This document shows, piece by piece, positions 24,267 to 32,924 of a DNA stretch of 64,000 nucleotides. Every line of letters starts with the position of its first letter. Positions within the stretch are counted from its first letter, which is position 1. A program made the position numbers and the translations under genes. The DNA is from Nitrosopumilaceae archaeon (GTDB lineage: Archaea; Thermoproteota; Nitrososphaeria; Nitrososphaerales; Nitrosopumilaceae): NCBI GenBank assembly GCA_035631875.1, contig DASQHX010000011.1:62001-126000 (forward strand), given 5' to 3'. The notes beneath the pieces are model-generated. The model worked only from the letters and a program-made list of their open reading frames with translations, ran no database searches and had not been told where the DNA came from.

Positions 24267-25337
24267 TCAATCTGGTTTCATTAGGATCTTGCCAAAGATA
24301 TTTCCTTTAAGCATTTTTTTGTGAGCTTCAGCAGCATTTTCAAAAGTATAAACAGAATCAATTATTGATTTGATTTTTCCTTTTGACATCCAGTATATGG
24401 ATTCTTCTAGCTCTGTTTTTGTTCCTTGAGTGGAACCCAAAATGTTTGTTCCTTTGAAAAAGATGTGTCTTAGATCAGATTTGACATCATATCCAGTTGT
24501 TGCACCAGTTGTAACAAGTGTAGCTCCATACTTTAGTAAAGTTAATTCCTTATTCCAGTGAGAACCTCCAATATGTTCAAAAATTATATCGACTCCAGGT
24601 GATTGATTCTTCTTTTTACCAAGTTCTTTTGTGATAGTAAAAACCTCTTTGTGCCAATCTTCTTTTCTATGATCCACGGCATAATCTGCACCAATCTTCA
24701 AACATCTATCAAGTTTATCTGGACTAGCTGTAGTGATAACATCACAATCAAATAATTTTGCAATTTGTATTCCAAACGTTCCCATCCCAGAACCTCCTCC
24801 CATAATTAGAATAGTTTGACCTGGCTTGATTTTGGCCCTACCAACTAGCATGTGCCAAGAAGTCGTAAGAACCATGGAAGCAGCGGCAGCCTCTTCATAA
24901 CTAATGTTGTCTGGAATCTTTGCGACATTCACCTCTGGGAGATGAGTTATTTCGCAATATCCTCCCCATAACGGCCCTGTCTGAAATCCCCAAACTTTAC
25001 GATCCCGACAATCATATTCTCTTCCATCAGTGCATGCATTACAAACTCTGCACGAAATATTTCCATGTGAAACTATTCTGTCTCCTACTTTGATAGTTGT
25101 TACATCTTCACCAACTGCAATTACTTCCCCTGCCGCATCTGTACCAGAAATGTGCGGCATTGGTATTTGGATTGGTTTACCTCTCATACCCCAAATGTCA
25201 TCATAATTGAGACCAGCTGCTTTTACTTTGAAAACAACTTCATTTGATTTTGGTTTAGGGTCAGAAATTTCTTTTAATTTTAAAATTTGTTCATAATTGT
25301 CATCAGGTGCATATTCTTCGTATACTAATGCCTTCAT
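24267..25337 (-). CDS. Zinc-type medium-chain dehydrogenase/reductase
   Basis: A 356-residue MDR-family enzyme. The N-terminal GroES-like domain includes AGLNYDDIWGMRGKP and HISGTDAAGEVIAVGEDV. The structural-zinc loop CRVCNACTDGREYDC is present. The Rossmann motif is ILIMGGGSGMGTFGIQIAKLF (GGGSGxG), so it uses NAD(P)H. Substrate options include alcohols, quinones or enoyl-CoAs. Since acryloyl-CoA reductases of Sulfolobales belong to this superfamily and the window holds carbon-cycle genes, a role in the 3HP/4HB cycle is conceivable but unproven. It lies 11 bp downstream of the radical SAM gene. Confidence 0.87.
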   Translation of the reverse strand: MKALVYEEYAPDDNYEQILKLKEISDPKPKSNEVVFKVKAAGLNYDDIWGMRGKPIQIPMPHISGTDAAGEVIAVGEDVTTIKVGDRIVSHGNISCRVCNACTDGREYDCRDRKVWGFQTGPLWGGYCEITHLPEVNVAKIPDNISYEEAAAASMVLTTSWHMLVGRAKIKPGQTILIMGGGSGMGTFGIQIAKLFDCDVITTASPDKLDRCLKIGADYAVDHRKEDWHKEVFTITKELGKKKNQSPGVDIIFEHIGGSHWNKELTLLKYGATLVTTGATTGYDVKSDLRHIFFKGTNILGSTQGTKTELEESIYWMSKGKIKSIIDSVYTFENAAEAHKKMLKGNIFGKILMKPD

Positions 25338-25348
25338 GAAATCTGTTG

Positions 25349-26227
25349 CTAAAACCCTCTAAACCCTATTGGTCTACAAAGCTCTGGATGTTCTTTAAGG
25401 TATGAGATTTTTTCTAGTATTGCTTCTTTGTCATCAGGAAAAGTACCACCAATAGGATATGCATTTGAACCATGGTTTGCTCTGAAAATTACTGGACTTT
25501 TGGGATCCATCTTACTTACAAGGTTTTCAAGCTCGGTTAATGCATCCGCATCACCAATTAATTCAAAAGGTTCTTTGAATTTAGTCAAAAATTCATCCCT
25601 TATTCCCTCTTCAAGATGTAATGTAAGAGCTCCTACATAGTCTGGTGCAGTAATACTGAGCACTTTGGCCGTTTCATCTATGTGTTCTTTTGTGTAAGTC
25701 TTTCCACCAAGGCCTAATATTATCATGCATGAGATTGCATATCCTGCATCCTTTGCTTTTTGGCAAGCCTTGATTATTGTCTGAGATGTGGCTCCCTTTG
25801 TTATCTTTTTTAGAATTTTATCAGAACCACTTTCTATACCAATATAGAACATTGTAAGCCCTGCATTGCGAATTTTTTTCAAATCATCAAAAGATTTTTC
25901 TAGTAGATTCTTTGGCATTGCATAACAAGATATGCGTTCTAGTTTTGGAAACTTTTGATTTATGTAATCAAGTATCTGAATCATTCTATTTGTTGGAAGA
26001 TTTAATGCATCACCATCTGCCAGAAAAATTCTATTTGTATCTTGCATGTGTTTTGATGCTAAATCAATTTCTGTTTTGATCTCATCCCAAGATCTTTCAA
26101 CATATTCTTTTGTACGATACATGTTACAGTAAGAACAGACGTTAAATGAACACCCTAAAGTTACTTGAAATATGAGGGATTTTGCCTCCGATGGCGGTCT
26201 GTACAAAGGATAAACGTAATCAAGCAT
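25349..26227 (-). CDS. Radical SAM protein (Elp3/HemN-like)
   Basis: A 292-residue radical SAM enzyme. The cluster motif is VTLGCSFNVCSYCNMYRTKE, i.e. C-x4-C-x2-C rather than the common C-x3-C-x2-C. SAM-binding features follow: IFLADGDALNLPTNRM, then MFYIGIESGSDKILKKITKG and ISCMIILGLGGKTYTKEHID. This set matches the Elp3/MiaB/NifB-like group of stand-alone coproporphyrinogen-oxidase-related proteins, whose reactions are largely unknown. Probably co-transcribed with the MDR enzyme that follows. Confidence 0.88.
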   Translation of the reverse strand: MLDYVYPLYRPPSEAKSLIFQVTLGCSFNVCSYCNMYRTKEYVERSWDEIKTEIDLASKHMQDTNRIFLADGDALNLPTNRMIQILDYINQKFPKLERISCYAMPKNLLEKSFDDLKKIRNAGLTMFYIGIESGSDKILKKITKGATSQTIIKACQKAKDAGYAISCMIILGLGGKTYTKEHIDETAKVLSITAPDYVGALTLHLEEGIRDEFLTKFKEPFELIGDADALTELENLVSKMDPKSPVIFRANHGSNAYPIGGTFPDDKEAILEKISYLKEHPELCRPIGFRGF

Positions 26228-26323
26228 GAAATTCTATGAATACTTTGTTCAATTTATCAGTTATCAAGTTCTTGAAATTCTTACTTATAGATTTTCTTTC
26301 GTATTTTTTCTTATAACATATTT

Positions 26324-26336
26324 TTTGTTATACAAA
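26324..26336. promoter_or_regulatory. TTTGTTATACAAA site between radical SAM and wHTH genes
   Basis: Exact copy of the 13-bp sequence at 22172-22184. It is symmetric (TTTGT-TAT-ACAAA) and sits in the divergent gap 88-100 bp before the wHTH gene, next to a related TTATAACATA. The wHTH product is a candidate binder. Confidence 0.4.
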
Positions 26337-26425
26337 GAAATACACTCATACTGACTTTATAATTGTCAAAATGATATTCCATAACACCTTTTAATTATTT
26401 AACGGTACACGAAGCTGATTAACAA

Positions 26426-26743
26426 ATGATAGGTGATCCATATGCTAAACGTCTGTTGTGGTTTGTATTTACAGGCTCAAGAGGTGGTTTAAACAGAATT
26501 CGATTGATATCAGTTATTAGAAAGACACCACTTAATGCGAATCAGCTTGCCAAAGAACTAGGATTAGATTATAAAGCAATTCAGCATCATGTTAACGTTC
26601 TTGAGAAAAATAATCTCATAACTCGAGTTGGAGAAAAATATGGGGCGACTTTTTTTATTTCCACATTTTTAGAGGTTAATTTAGAAACATTTGATGAAAT
26701 TGTAACTAAATTGGAACAAAGTAAATATGCTAAGAGAGGTTGA
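26426..26743 (+). CDS. ArsR-like winged-helix regulator, 105 aa
   Basis: A single winged helix-turn-helix domain. Residues 20-95 read as helix 1 NRIRLISVIRK, the HTH LNANQLAKELGLDYKAIQHHVNVLEKNN and wing LITRVGEKYGATFFIS. No metal-sensing Cys set is obvious. It stands before a three-helix membrane protein (10-bp gap), a pairing seen for membrane-linked one-component sensors in archaea. It may act on the TTTGTTATACAAA site upstream. Confidence 0.88.
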   Translation: MIGDPYAKRLLWFVFTGSRGGLNRIRLISVIRKTPLNANQLAKELGLDYKAIQHHVNVLEKNNLITRVGEKYGATFFISTFLEVNLETFDEIVTKLEQSKYAKRG

Positions 26744-26753
26744 ATTTTTTTAA

Positions 26754-27038
26754 ATGGAGCCAATAATGACTGCAAGTACTATTGTATCAGGAGCTAATCT
26801 AGTTGTATTAGGCATGTTAGTTGGAGTTTTTATAAAAATCTATTCAAGAACAAAAGCCCAACTTCCACTTGGAATGATATTTTTTGCTGGATTGTTATTT
26901 TTGCATAATGTAATAGGAGTATATGCTTATTTTTCAATGATGGAACTTTATGCAGCTGCTCTTCTGCCTTATTTACTTGCAGTTCATGTTGCAGAATTTG
27001 CTGGTATTCTAATATTTCTTAAGATAACATTACAGTAG
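26754..27038 (+). CDS. Three-span membrane protein paired with wHTH regulator
   Basis: A 94-residue protein with three hydrophobic helices (about residues 7-27, 38-60, 66-92). It has single His residues in helices two and three (FLHNVIGVYAYF, LLAVHVAEFAG) that could bind haem or metal. It follows the wHTH gene by 10 bp and is almost surely co-transcribed. It may anchor or signal to the regulator. Unnamed family. Confidence 0.75.
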   Translation: MEPIMTASTIVSGANLVVLGMLVGVFIKIYSRTKAQLPLGMIFFAGLLFLHNVIGVYAYFSMMELYAAALLPYLLAVHVAEFAGILIFLKITLQ

Positions 27039-27087
27039 ATTTAGATAATTGTAAATTTGAGTACAAAATTAATAAGGTTAGACAAAA

Positions 27088-27444
27088 ATGTCACTTAACA
27101 TATACGTGGATGGTTCTGGTGGGCTAAATTCTGGTTTTGGATTCTTTGTAAAAGAGACGGGAGAATCGTTTTATCAAAAAGAACCAAACATAACAAATAA
27201 TCAGGCAGAATATATGGCAATAATTATGGTTTTAAAAAAATTTCTAGATAATAGCAACGAGATAAATATTTACAGCGACTCAAAAAATACTGTGGCCCAA
27301 CTAAATCACGAATACGCTATTAATAATGACCAACTCAGAACTTTAGCAATGGAAGCTTGGAACTTAATAGGCAAATACACACATCTTCAGATAAAATGGA
27401 TTCCAAGAAACGAAAATCTTGCAGGAAAGATGCTTGGAAGCTGA
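27088..27444 (+). CDS. RNase HI-like protein lacking the last catalytic Asp
   Basis: A 118-residue RNase H-fold protein. The first three carboxylates are present: D8 in YVDGSG, E41 in NNQAEY, D64 in YSDSKNTV. The fourth, usually in PRxENxxAD, is replaced: the segment reads IPRNENLAGKMLGS with G113 in place of Asp, and the protein ends shortly after. Activity may be weak or changed. Normal relatives remove RNA from RNA:DNA hybrids. Compact and early-ending for an archaeal RNase HI (usually 130-150). Confidence 0.85.
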   Translation: MSLNIYVDGSGGLNSGFGFFVKETGESFYQKEPNITNNQAEYMAIIMVLKKFLDNSNEINIYSDSKNTVAQLNHEYAINNDQLRTLAMEAWNLIGKYTHLQIKWIPRNENLAGKMLGS

Positions 27445-27521
27445 GTAATAGTTAAACAACTCATCTTATGTAATACGGATAAACTTATTATACAAATCAA
27501 TTTGATCCCAATTCATTAAAA

Positions 27522-29627
27522 ATGACTGATTCTGTTTTCCTTTCTCCAAAATCTATTGCAATAATAGGTGCATCTGATAAAGAAGGCAGTGTTGGTCGTG
27601 CTATTACATCTAACATATTGAAAGGTTATACTGGTAAAATTTTTCCTATCAGTCCAACAAGAGAGACAGTATTTGATAAAAAAGCATACAAAAGTGTTTT
27701 GGATGTTCCTGAAGAAATTGATCTTGCTATAGTTGTAACAAAAAATGATGTAGTGCCTTCAGTGCTTGAAGAATGCGGTAAAAAGAAGTTGAAGGGTGTT
27801 ATCATAATCACTGCTGGCTTTAAAGAAGTAAATGAGGAAGGTGCTGCACTTGAAAGAAGATTAGGAGAAATTGCGAAACAATACAATTTGAGAATTATTG
27901 GTCCAAATTGCCTTGGAGTGATGAATCTTGCTCCTCAAACAATGATGAATTCTACTTTCCTTAAAGTTACTCCAAAATCAGGAGAAATCGCACTTGTCTC
28001 ACAAAGCGGTGCAATATGCGCCGCATTAGTAGAGGATGCGAGTGCACAAGGAATTGGATTTTCTGCAGTAATTAGTATGGGAAACAAAGTAGATCTCAAT
28101 GAAGTTGACATACTTAAGATGCTAGCCAAACATGAACAAACCAAAGTAATAGTAATGTATCTTGAAGACTTGGGAAATGGTCAAGAATTCTTGAAAATAT
28201 GTAAACAGATAACACGTCTTAATTCTGTAAAAAAACCTGTACTTGTTTTAAAATCCGGTCGTAGTCCTGAAGGTGCAAAGGCCGCGATGTCACATACTGG
28301 TGCATTGATGGGCTCAGACGAAATTTATGATGCATTATTAAAACAATCAGGAGCCATAAGAGTGGACACAATGGAAGAATTATTTGATTATGCCACTGCA
28401 TTTTCAAAGCAATCTCTCCCAACAAAAGGAGATTTAGTTATAGTTTCTAATGCTGGAGGACCTGCAATAATCTCTACAGATGCCTGTTCTAAGCTTGGAA
28501 TAAAAATGGCAACCATTGAGGACATACGACCAAAAATAAATGCAGTTATTCCACCATGGGGTTCTTCTAGAAACCCAGTTGATATTGTAGGTGATGCAGA
28601 TTTTAATAGATTTGATAATGTACTAAACGAAGTTCTTGCACACCCAAATGTGGGTTCAGTTATCGCAATGTGTACACCTTCTGCAACTTTGGACTACAAC
28701 AAGCTTGCTGAAGTTATTGTTAGAGTTTCTAAAAAATACAACAAAACTATACTTGCAAGCCTGATGGGTTTGGATGAAGGAATAAGGAACAAAGAAATTC
28801 TTGCAGAAGGGGGGGTACCTCATTATAGATATGCAGAAACTGCAATAAGATCCCTAAAGGCAATGCTGAGGTTTACGGAATGGTCAAAAACACCCGAAGG
28901 AAAAATACACAAGTTTACCGTCAACAAAAAGAAGGTTGAAAAAGTATTTGAAAAAGTAAAAGAAGAAGGGAGGAAAAATCTTCTTGAAGAAGAAGGACAA
29001 GAGGTTTTACGCGCATATGGTTTTCCAATTCCTAAAAGCATCCTAGCTAAAAAAGACAAAGATGCAATACAAGCTGCAAAGAAAATTGGATATCCCATTG
29101 TAATGAAAATAGTATCTCCACAAATCATTCACAAGTCAGATGCGGGTGGAGTAAAGATAGGATTAAAAAATTCACAAGAAGTAAGAACCGCTTTCAAAGA
29201 AATAATTAAGAATGCAAAAAAATACAACAAAAAAGCTATCATCAAAGGTGTTTTGGTACAAGAAATGGTAAAAGGAGGAAAAGAAACAATCATTGGTTCA
29301 AAACTTGAACCAGGATTTGGACCGGTTGTAATGTTTGGTATGGGAGGAATCTATGTTGAAGTTCTAAAAGATGTTACATTCAAACTTGCTCCAATTACTG
29401 ATTCAGAAGCAGATGAAATGATTTCCTCTATAAAAACAAACAAATTATTGCAAGGTGTTCGTGGTGAAAAACCGTCCGACACCAAAAAATTATCAGAATG
29501 TTTACAGAGAATATCGCAACTTGTTAGCGACTTTAAAGAAATAAAAGAACTTGATATGAATCCGGTTTTAGTTTTTGAAAAGGGGAAAGGTTGTAAGGTA
29601 GTAGATGTAAGAATTGGTCTTGTCTGA
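27522..29627 (+). CDS. 4-hydroxybutyrate-CoA ligase (ADP-forming) type acyl-CoA synthetase
   Basis: A 701-residue NDP-forming acyl-CoA synthetase with fused subunits. The CoA-binding domain starts SPKSIAIIGASDKEGSVGRA. The phosphohistidine region is AAMSHTGALMGSDEIYDAL. The ATP-grasp part includes GYPIVMKIVSPQIIHKSDAGGV and FGMGGIYVEVLKD. It makes acyl-CoA using ATP to ADP plus Pi, the energy-saving variant of the thaumarchaeal carbon cycle. The dehydratase for 4-hydroxybutyryl-CoA follows directly, as in Nitrosopumilus (Nmar_0206-0207), so 4-hydroxybutyrate is the favoured substrate; 3-hydroxypropionate is the alternative. Confidence 0.9.
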   Translation: MTDSVFLSPKSIAIIGASDKEGSVGRAITSNILKGYTGKIFPISPTRETVFDKKAYKSVLDVPEEIDLAIVVTKNDVVPSVLEECGKKKLKGVIIITAGFKEVNEEGAALERRLGEIAKQYNLRIIGPNCLGVMNLAPQTMMNSTFLKVTPKSGEIALVSQSGAICAALVEDASAQGIGFSAVISMGNKVDLNEVDILKMLAKHEQTKVIVMYLEDLGNGQEFLKICKQITRLNSVKKPVLVLKSGRSPEGAKAAMSHTGALMGSDEIYDALLKQSGAIRVDTMEELFDYATAFSKQSLPTKGDLVIVSNAGGPAIISTDACSKLGIKMATIEDIRPKINAVIPPWGSSRNPVDIVGDADFNRFDNVLNEVLAHPNVGSVIAMCTPSATLDYNKLAEVIVRVSKKYNKTILASLMGLDEGIRNKEILAEGGVPHYRYAETAIRSLKAMLRFTEWSKTPEGKIHKFTVNKKKVEKVFEKVKEEGRKNLLEEEGQEVLRAYGFPIPKSILAKKDKDAIQAAKKIGYPIVMKIVSPQIIHKSDAGGVKIGLKNSQEVRTAFKEIIKNAKKYNKKAIIKGVLVQEMVKGGKETIIGSKLEPGFGPVVMFGMGGIYVEVLKDVTFKLAPITDSEADEMISSIKTNKLLQGVRGEKPSDTKKLSECLQRISQLVSDFKEIKELDMNPVLVFEKGKGCKVVDVRIGLV

Positions 29628-29699
29628 TACCAAGTATTTTCTTACTGTTGAATAAAACTAGTTTAGAATATTTATATTGCTTTGAAGGAGAGTAGCTGT

Positions 29700-31214
29700 A
29701 TGCCAATAAGGACTGGCGCTGAATATATTGACAGTTTGAGAGGAAGAAATCTCAAAGTCTACCTTTTCGGTGAACTAGTCAAAGAACCGGTAGATCATCC
29801 AATAATTAGGCCTTCTATTAATGCAGTTGCTGAAACTTATGATTTAGCAGTAAGAGAGGAAGAACTTGCTACTACCAAATCATCAATAACTGGACAAAAA
29901 ATTAATAGATTTTTGCATATTGTTCAAAGTCCAGAGGATCTTGTCAATCAAAATAAGATGCAAAGGAAACTTGGACAAAATACTGGAACATGCTTCCAGA
30001 GATGTGTTGGTATGGATGCATTAAACTCACTTTACTCTGTTACTTACGAAATAGATGAAAAATATAAAACAAATTATCATAAACGATTAATTGATTTTAT
30101 AAAAATAGTACAAAACGAAAATCTTGTGATCGGTGGTGCTATGACTGATCCAAAAGGAGATAGAAGTAAAGCTCCACATGAACAGGAAGATCCTGATATG
30201 TACTTACATGTAGTAGAAAAAAATGATAAAGGAGTTATAGTAAAAGGAGCAAAAGCCCACCAGACAGGTTGCATTAACTCTCACTGGATAATTATTATGC
30301 CAACGATGAGATTACAAGAAAATGATAAAGATTTTGCAATAGTAGGAGCTGTAAAAGCAGATGATCCAGGAATAACCTATATTTATGGCCGTCAGTCGTG
30401 CGACACAAGAAGCATGGAAGAAGGAGATATTGATTCTGGAAATGCAAAGTTTTCGGGGCAGGAAGCTATGATAATTTTTGATAATGTTTTCATTCCATGG
30501 GAACATGTTTTCATGAACGGTGAATTTGAATATGCTTCAATGCTTGTTGAAAGATTTACCTGTTATCATAGGAGAAGCTATGTTTGTAAAACGGGCCTTG
30601 GTGATGTATTAATTGGAGCTGCTGCAGCTATTGCTGACTATAACGGAATTCCAAGTGTATCCCACATAAAAGACAAGCTTGTAGAAATGACTCATCTAAA
30701 TGAGAGCATATATGCTGCAGGAATTGCTTCCTCATACCAAGCTCATAGGACAAAATCTGGAGCATGGTTAAATGATGATATGCTTGCTAACGTGTGTAAA
30801 CATAACGTTACAAGATTCCCATATGAAATAGGTAGACTAGCTCAGGATATTGCTGGTGGTCTTATGGTAACACTCCCGTCAGAAAAAGACTTTAGAAATC
30901 CTGAAACAGGACCAATACTTCGAAAATATCTGAAAGGAAGAAAAGGTGTAGATGTTGAAAATAGAATGAGAATTCTTAGATTAATAGAAAACATGACTAT
31001 GGGAAGAAATGCTGTAGGGTACCTAACAGAATCAATGCATGGAGCAGGATCTCCACAAGCACAGAGAATTAACATTGCGCGTCTAATGCAACTTGAATAT
31101 AAGAAAAAACTTGCAAAGAATCTTGCTAGTGTAAAAGATGATGTTACTGATCTTACTGTAGAACAAGCAGATTATTTTGAACGGGTGTTCAAATTAAGTA
31201 AAGCTCAAAACTAA
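29700..31214 (+). CDS. abfD: 4-hydroxybutyryl-CoA dehydratase
   Basis: A 504-residue flavin and [4Fe-4S] enzyme that converts 4-hydroxybutyryl-CoA to crotonyl-CoA, the key step of the 3HP/4HB cycle. Cluster ligands are seen as C98 and C102 (TCFQRCVGMD), H290 and C296 (CYHRRSYVCKTG). Other signature parts are GGAMTDPKGDRSKAP and GSPQAQRINIARLM. I chose ATG 29700 with GGAG at 29687-29690; an upstream in-frame TTG (29682) would add six residues. It follows the ADP-forming ligase by 72 bp. Expected homotetramer, oxygen-tolerant type. Confidence 0.96.
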   Translation: MPIRTGAEYIDSLRGRNLKVYLFGELVKEPVDHPIIRPSINAVAETYDLAVREEELATTKSSITGQKINRFLHIVQSPEDLVNQNKMQRKLGQNTGTCFQRCVGMDALNSLYSVTYEIDEKYKTNYHKRLIDFIKIVQNENLVIGGAMTDPKGDRSKAPHEQEDPDMYLHVVEKNDKGVIVKGAKAHQTGCINSHWIIIMPTMRLQENDKDFAIVGAVKADDPGITYIYGRQSCDTRSMEEGDIDSGNAKFSGQEAMIIFDNVFIPWEHVFMNGEFEYASMLVERFTCYHRRSYVCKTGLGDVLIGAAAAIADYNGIPSVSHIKDKLVEMTHLNESIYAAGIASSYQAHRTKSGAWLNDDMLANVCKHNVTRFPYEIGRLAQDIAGGLMVTLPSEKDFRNPETGPILRKYLKGRKGVDVENRMRILRLIENMTMGRNAVGYLTESMHGAGSPQAQRINIARLMQLEYKKKLAKNLASVKDDVTDLTVEQADYFERVFKLSKAQN

Positions 31215-31238
31215 ATTTAGTTAATCGTTTTTACAAAA

Positions 31239-31898
31239 TTAATTATTTTTTAAATCTTTATTTTCTCTACTAGTGTTTGTATACTCGTCATCAGAAATTT
31301 TATCAAATTTGTTTGAAGTTATAGAATTGGGATTTTTAGGATCTTCACTGGGAGGAGTTCTGGGATCTCCAGAAAATTTATCAGAAAGAGTTCCTGATCC
31401 ATCTTTTTTTCCAAATTGTTTAACAAGCATTATTCCAATAATTACTGCAATTATGATGTAATTTATGGGAGGAGTAAGTATTCTTGTAACATATCCTATC
31501 TGTGGTATTACATATTCTACCTTACCTATGTAATCTTGTTTGGTTATTGGGAAATCGGTTCCTGGAATTGAGCCTGGATTTGCATCTCCCTTTGTTCTAA
31601 TGACAAGGGGGTCGTTCTGTAAAATCTCAGCCACTCTATGCACTATTACCCTGTCATGAATGCTTGGTCTATTGAAAACTATGATGTCACCTACTTTGAT
31701 ATGATCGAAAGGGACATTCCCCTGTACAACAATGACATCAAAAACATTGAGATTGGGTATCATGCTACCACTTGAAACCACATAAAATGGATTTTCTGTT
31801 CCAAATGTTACGCGTAAACCAATCCATATGATTGCAATGCCTACTGCAACTATTATTACATCCTTTACAATTGCTTTAGTTCCAGAATGCTTTTTCAA
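31239..31898 (-). CDS. Signal peptidase I (archaeal type)
   Basis: A 219-residue membrane protease that removes Sec signal peptides. An N-terminal membrane helix (residues 10-30) precedes the catalytic S45 (VVSSGSMIPNL). H87 in VIVHRVAEI replaces the bacterial lysine, as in archaeal/ER enzymes, and D105 lies in RTKGDANPG. A second helix (about 139-157) and a polar, Pro/Ser/Asp-rich C-terminal tail follow. Convergent with the dehydratase gene. Confidence 0.95.
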   Translation of the reverse strand: MKKHSGTKAIVKDVIIVAVGIAIIWIGLRVTFGTENPFYVVSSGSMIPNLNVFDVIVVQGNVPFDHIKVGDIIVFNRPSIHDRVIVHRVAEILQNDPLVIRTKGDANPGSIPGTDFPITKQDYIGKVEYVIPQIGYVTRILTPPINYIIIAVIIGIMLVKQFGKKDGSGTLSDKFSGDPRTPPSEDPKNPNSITSNKFDKISDDEYTNTSRENKDLKNN

Positions 31899-31954
31899 TC
31901 ATGTTTTATTCTTAAAGTTAGTAAGATAAATCTTACTTAACATCGTATTGCATA

Positions 31955-32689
31955 CTAGTTTATCTTTTTACCACAACTTTCGCAGAATTTTGAATCAGGG
32001 TTATTTACATAACCACATCCAACACATTCTGTAGAAGTCCCTAGTTCTATTCTACCTAATAACACAATTTCACCAATTTTTTTTATTTCATCCCATTTTA
32101 TTGCTACATCACTTCCATCATTTTTTGTAACTATAAGAACAACTCCTGCTTGTCCAATTTGAATCCCAATCTGTTTTACAATGCCAATTTTTCGTGCTTC
32201 AGAATCGTAAACAGATATTCCCGTTATGGAATTAAAAGTTGTTACTCCTGGTGAAGCAAGTTCTGATTGATAACTTGTCTGTGATGGTACATAACTAGGA
32301 ATAGAAGGTTCAACTATATTCTGACTTGCAAATGATTGTTGTTTTGCCAATCCAACCTCCGCACTCTCGTTTGGTTTGCTAAAGTTTCTGTACTCTGAAA
32401 GGACAGAACCACAAGTTGTACAAACATACTGACCTTTTTCCAAAAGGATCAAATTGTCTGCTACAATTTCATTTGGTGTTTCATAATCAATCTTTGGACT
32501 GCCTTCATAATCCTTTTCACATGTGTTACAAAAATATTTTGAAATCCTGTCTACATCTATTCTACCTACTGGGGCCAGAAATAGATCTGGACCGCCAAGA
32601 TTTCCTTTTCTCTGTTGATCATCTGTAACAGATGCCATAATGTACCCGCCAGAACCTCTTAATTTTTTTAATCGTAAATCATTACTCAT
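31955..32689 (-). CDS. Zinc-ribbon plus PRC-barrel-like protein
   Basis: A 244-residue protein with two zinc modules. The N-terminal half has CNTC (KYFCNTCEKDYEG) and CTTC (YVCTTCGSVLSEY). A central Ser/Gln-rich linker follows, then a PRC-barrel-like segment (GISVYDSEARKIGIVKQIGI...KWDEIKKIGEIVLLG). The end is a zinc ribbon CVGC...FCESCGKKIN. The start may be the internal ATG at 32635-32637 (MASVTDDQQ), since the first 17 residues are atypical. PRC barrels bind RNA or membranes-associated complexes; function unknown. Confidence 0.8.
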   Translation of the reverse strand: MSNDLRLKKLRGSGGYIMASVTDDQQRKGNLGGPDLFLAPVGRIDVDRISKYFCNTCEKDYEGSPKIDYETPNEIVADNLILLEKGQYVCTTCGSVLSEYRNFSKPNESAEVGLAKQQSFASQNIVEPSIPSYVPSQTSYQSELASPGVTTFNSITGISVYDSEARKIGIVKQIGIQIGQAGVVLIVTKNDGSDVAIKWDEIKKIGEIVLLGRIELGTSTECVGCGYVNNPDSKFCESCGKKIN

Positions 32690-32877
32690 AGTTTAAGATA
32701 ATAAAAAAGTCATTTAAGTATGTTCAGATCTAAATATTACAAAAAATTAGCTTGAAATGGTTCATCCGTGTTTCAAATATTATACAAATTTAAAAAATCA
32801 TGGTATTTTTTTCAATAAATTGGAAAGGGTTAATAGAGGCAAAAACTGAGCTAATACATCGAAAATAATGACGGAAT

Positions 32878-32905
32878 AAGCAATGAGCTTTCTCTGTCAT
32901 TGCTT
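32878..32905 (+). promoter_or_regulatory. Hairpin AAGCAATGA/TCATTGCTT in leader of DEAD-box gene
   Basis: Perfect 9-bp inverted repeat (32878-32886 and 32897-32905) with a 10-nt loop, ending 19 nt before the TTG start of the helicase. In RNA the stem would sit next to the ribosome site. This suggests a structure-dependent control such as cold sensing or autoregulation by the helicase. Confidence 0.5.
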
Positions 32906-32924
32906 AAGAAGATGATGAAAGAAA

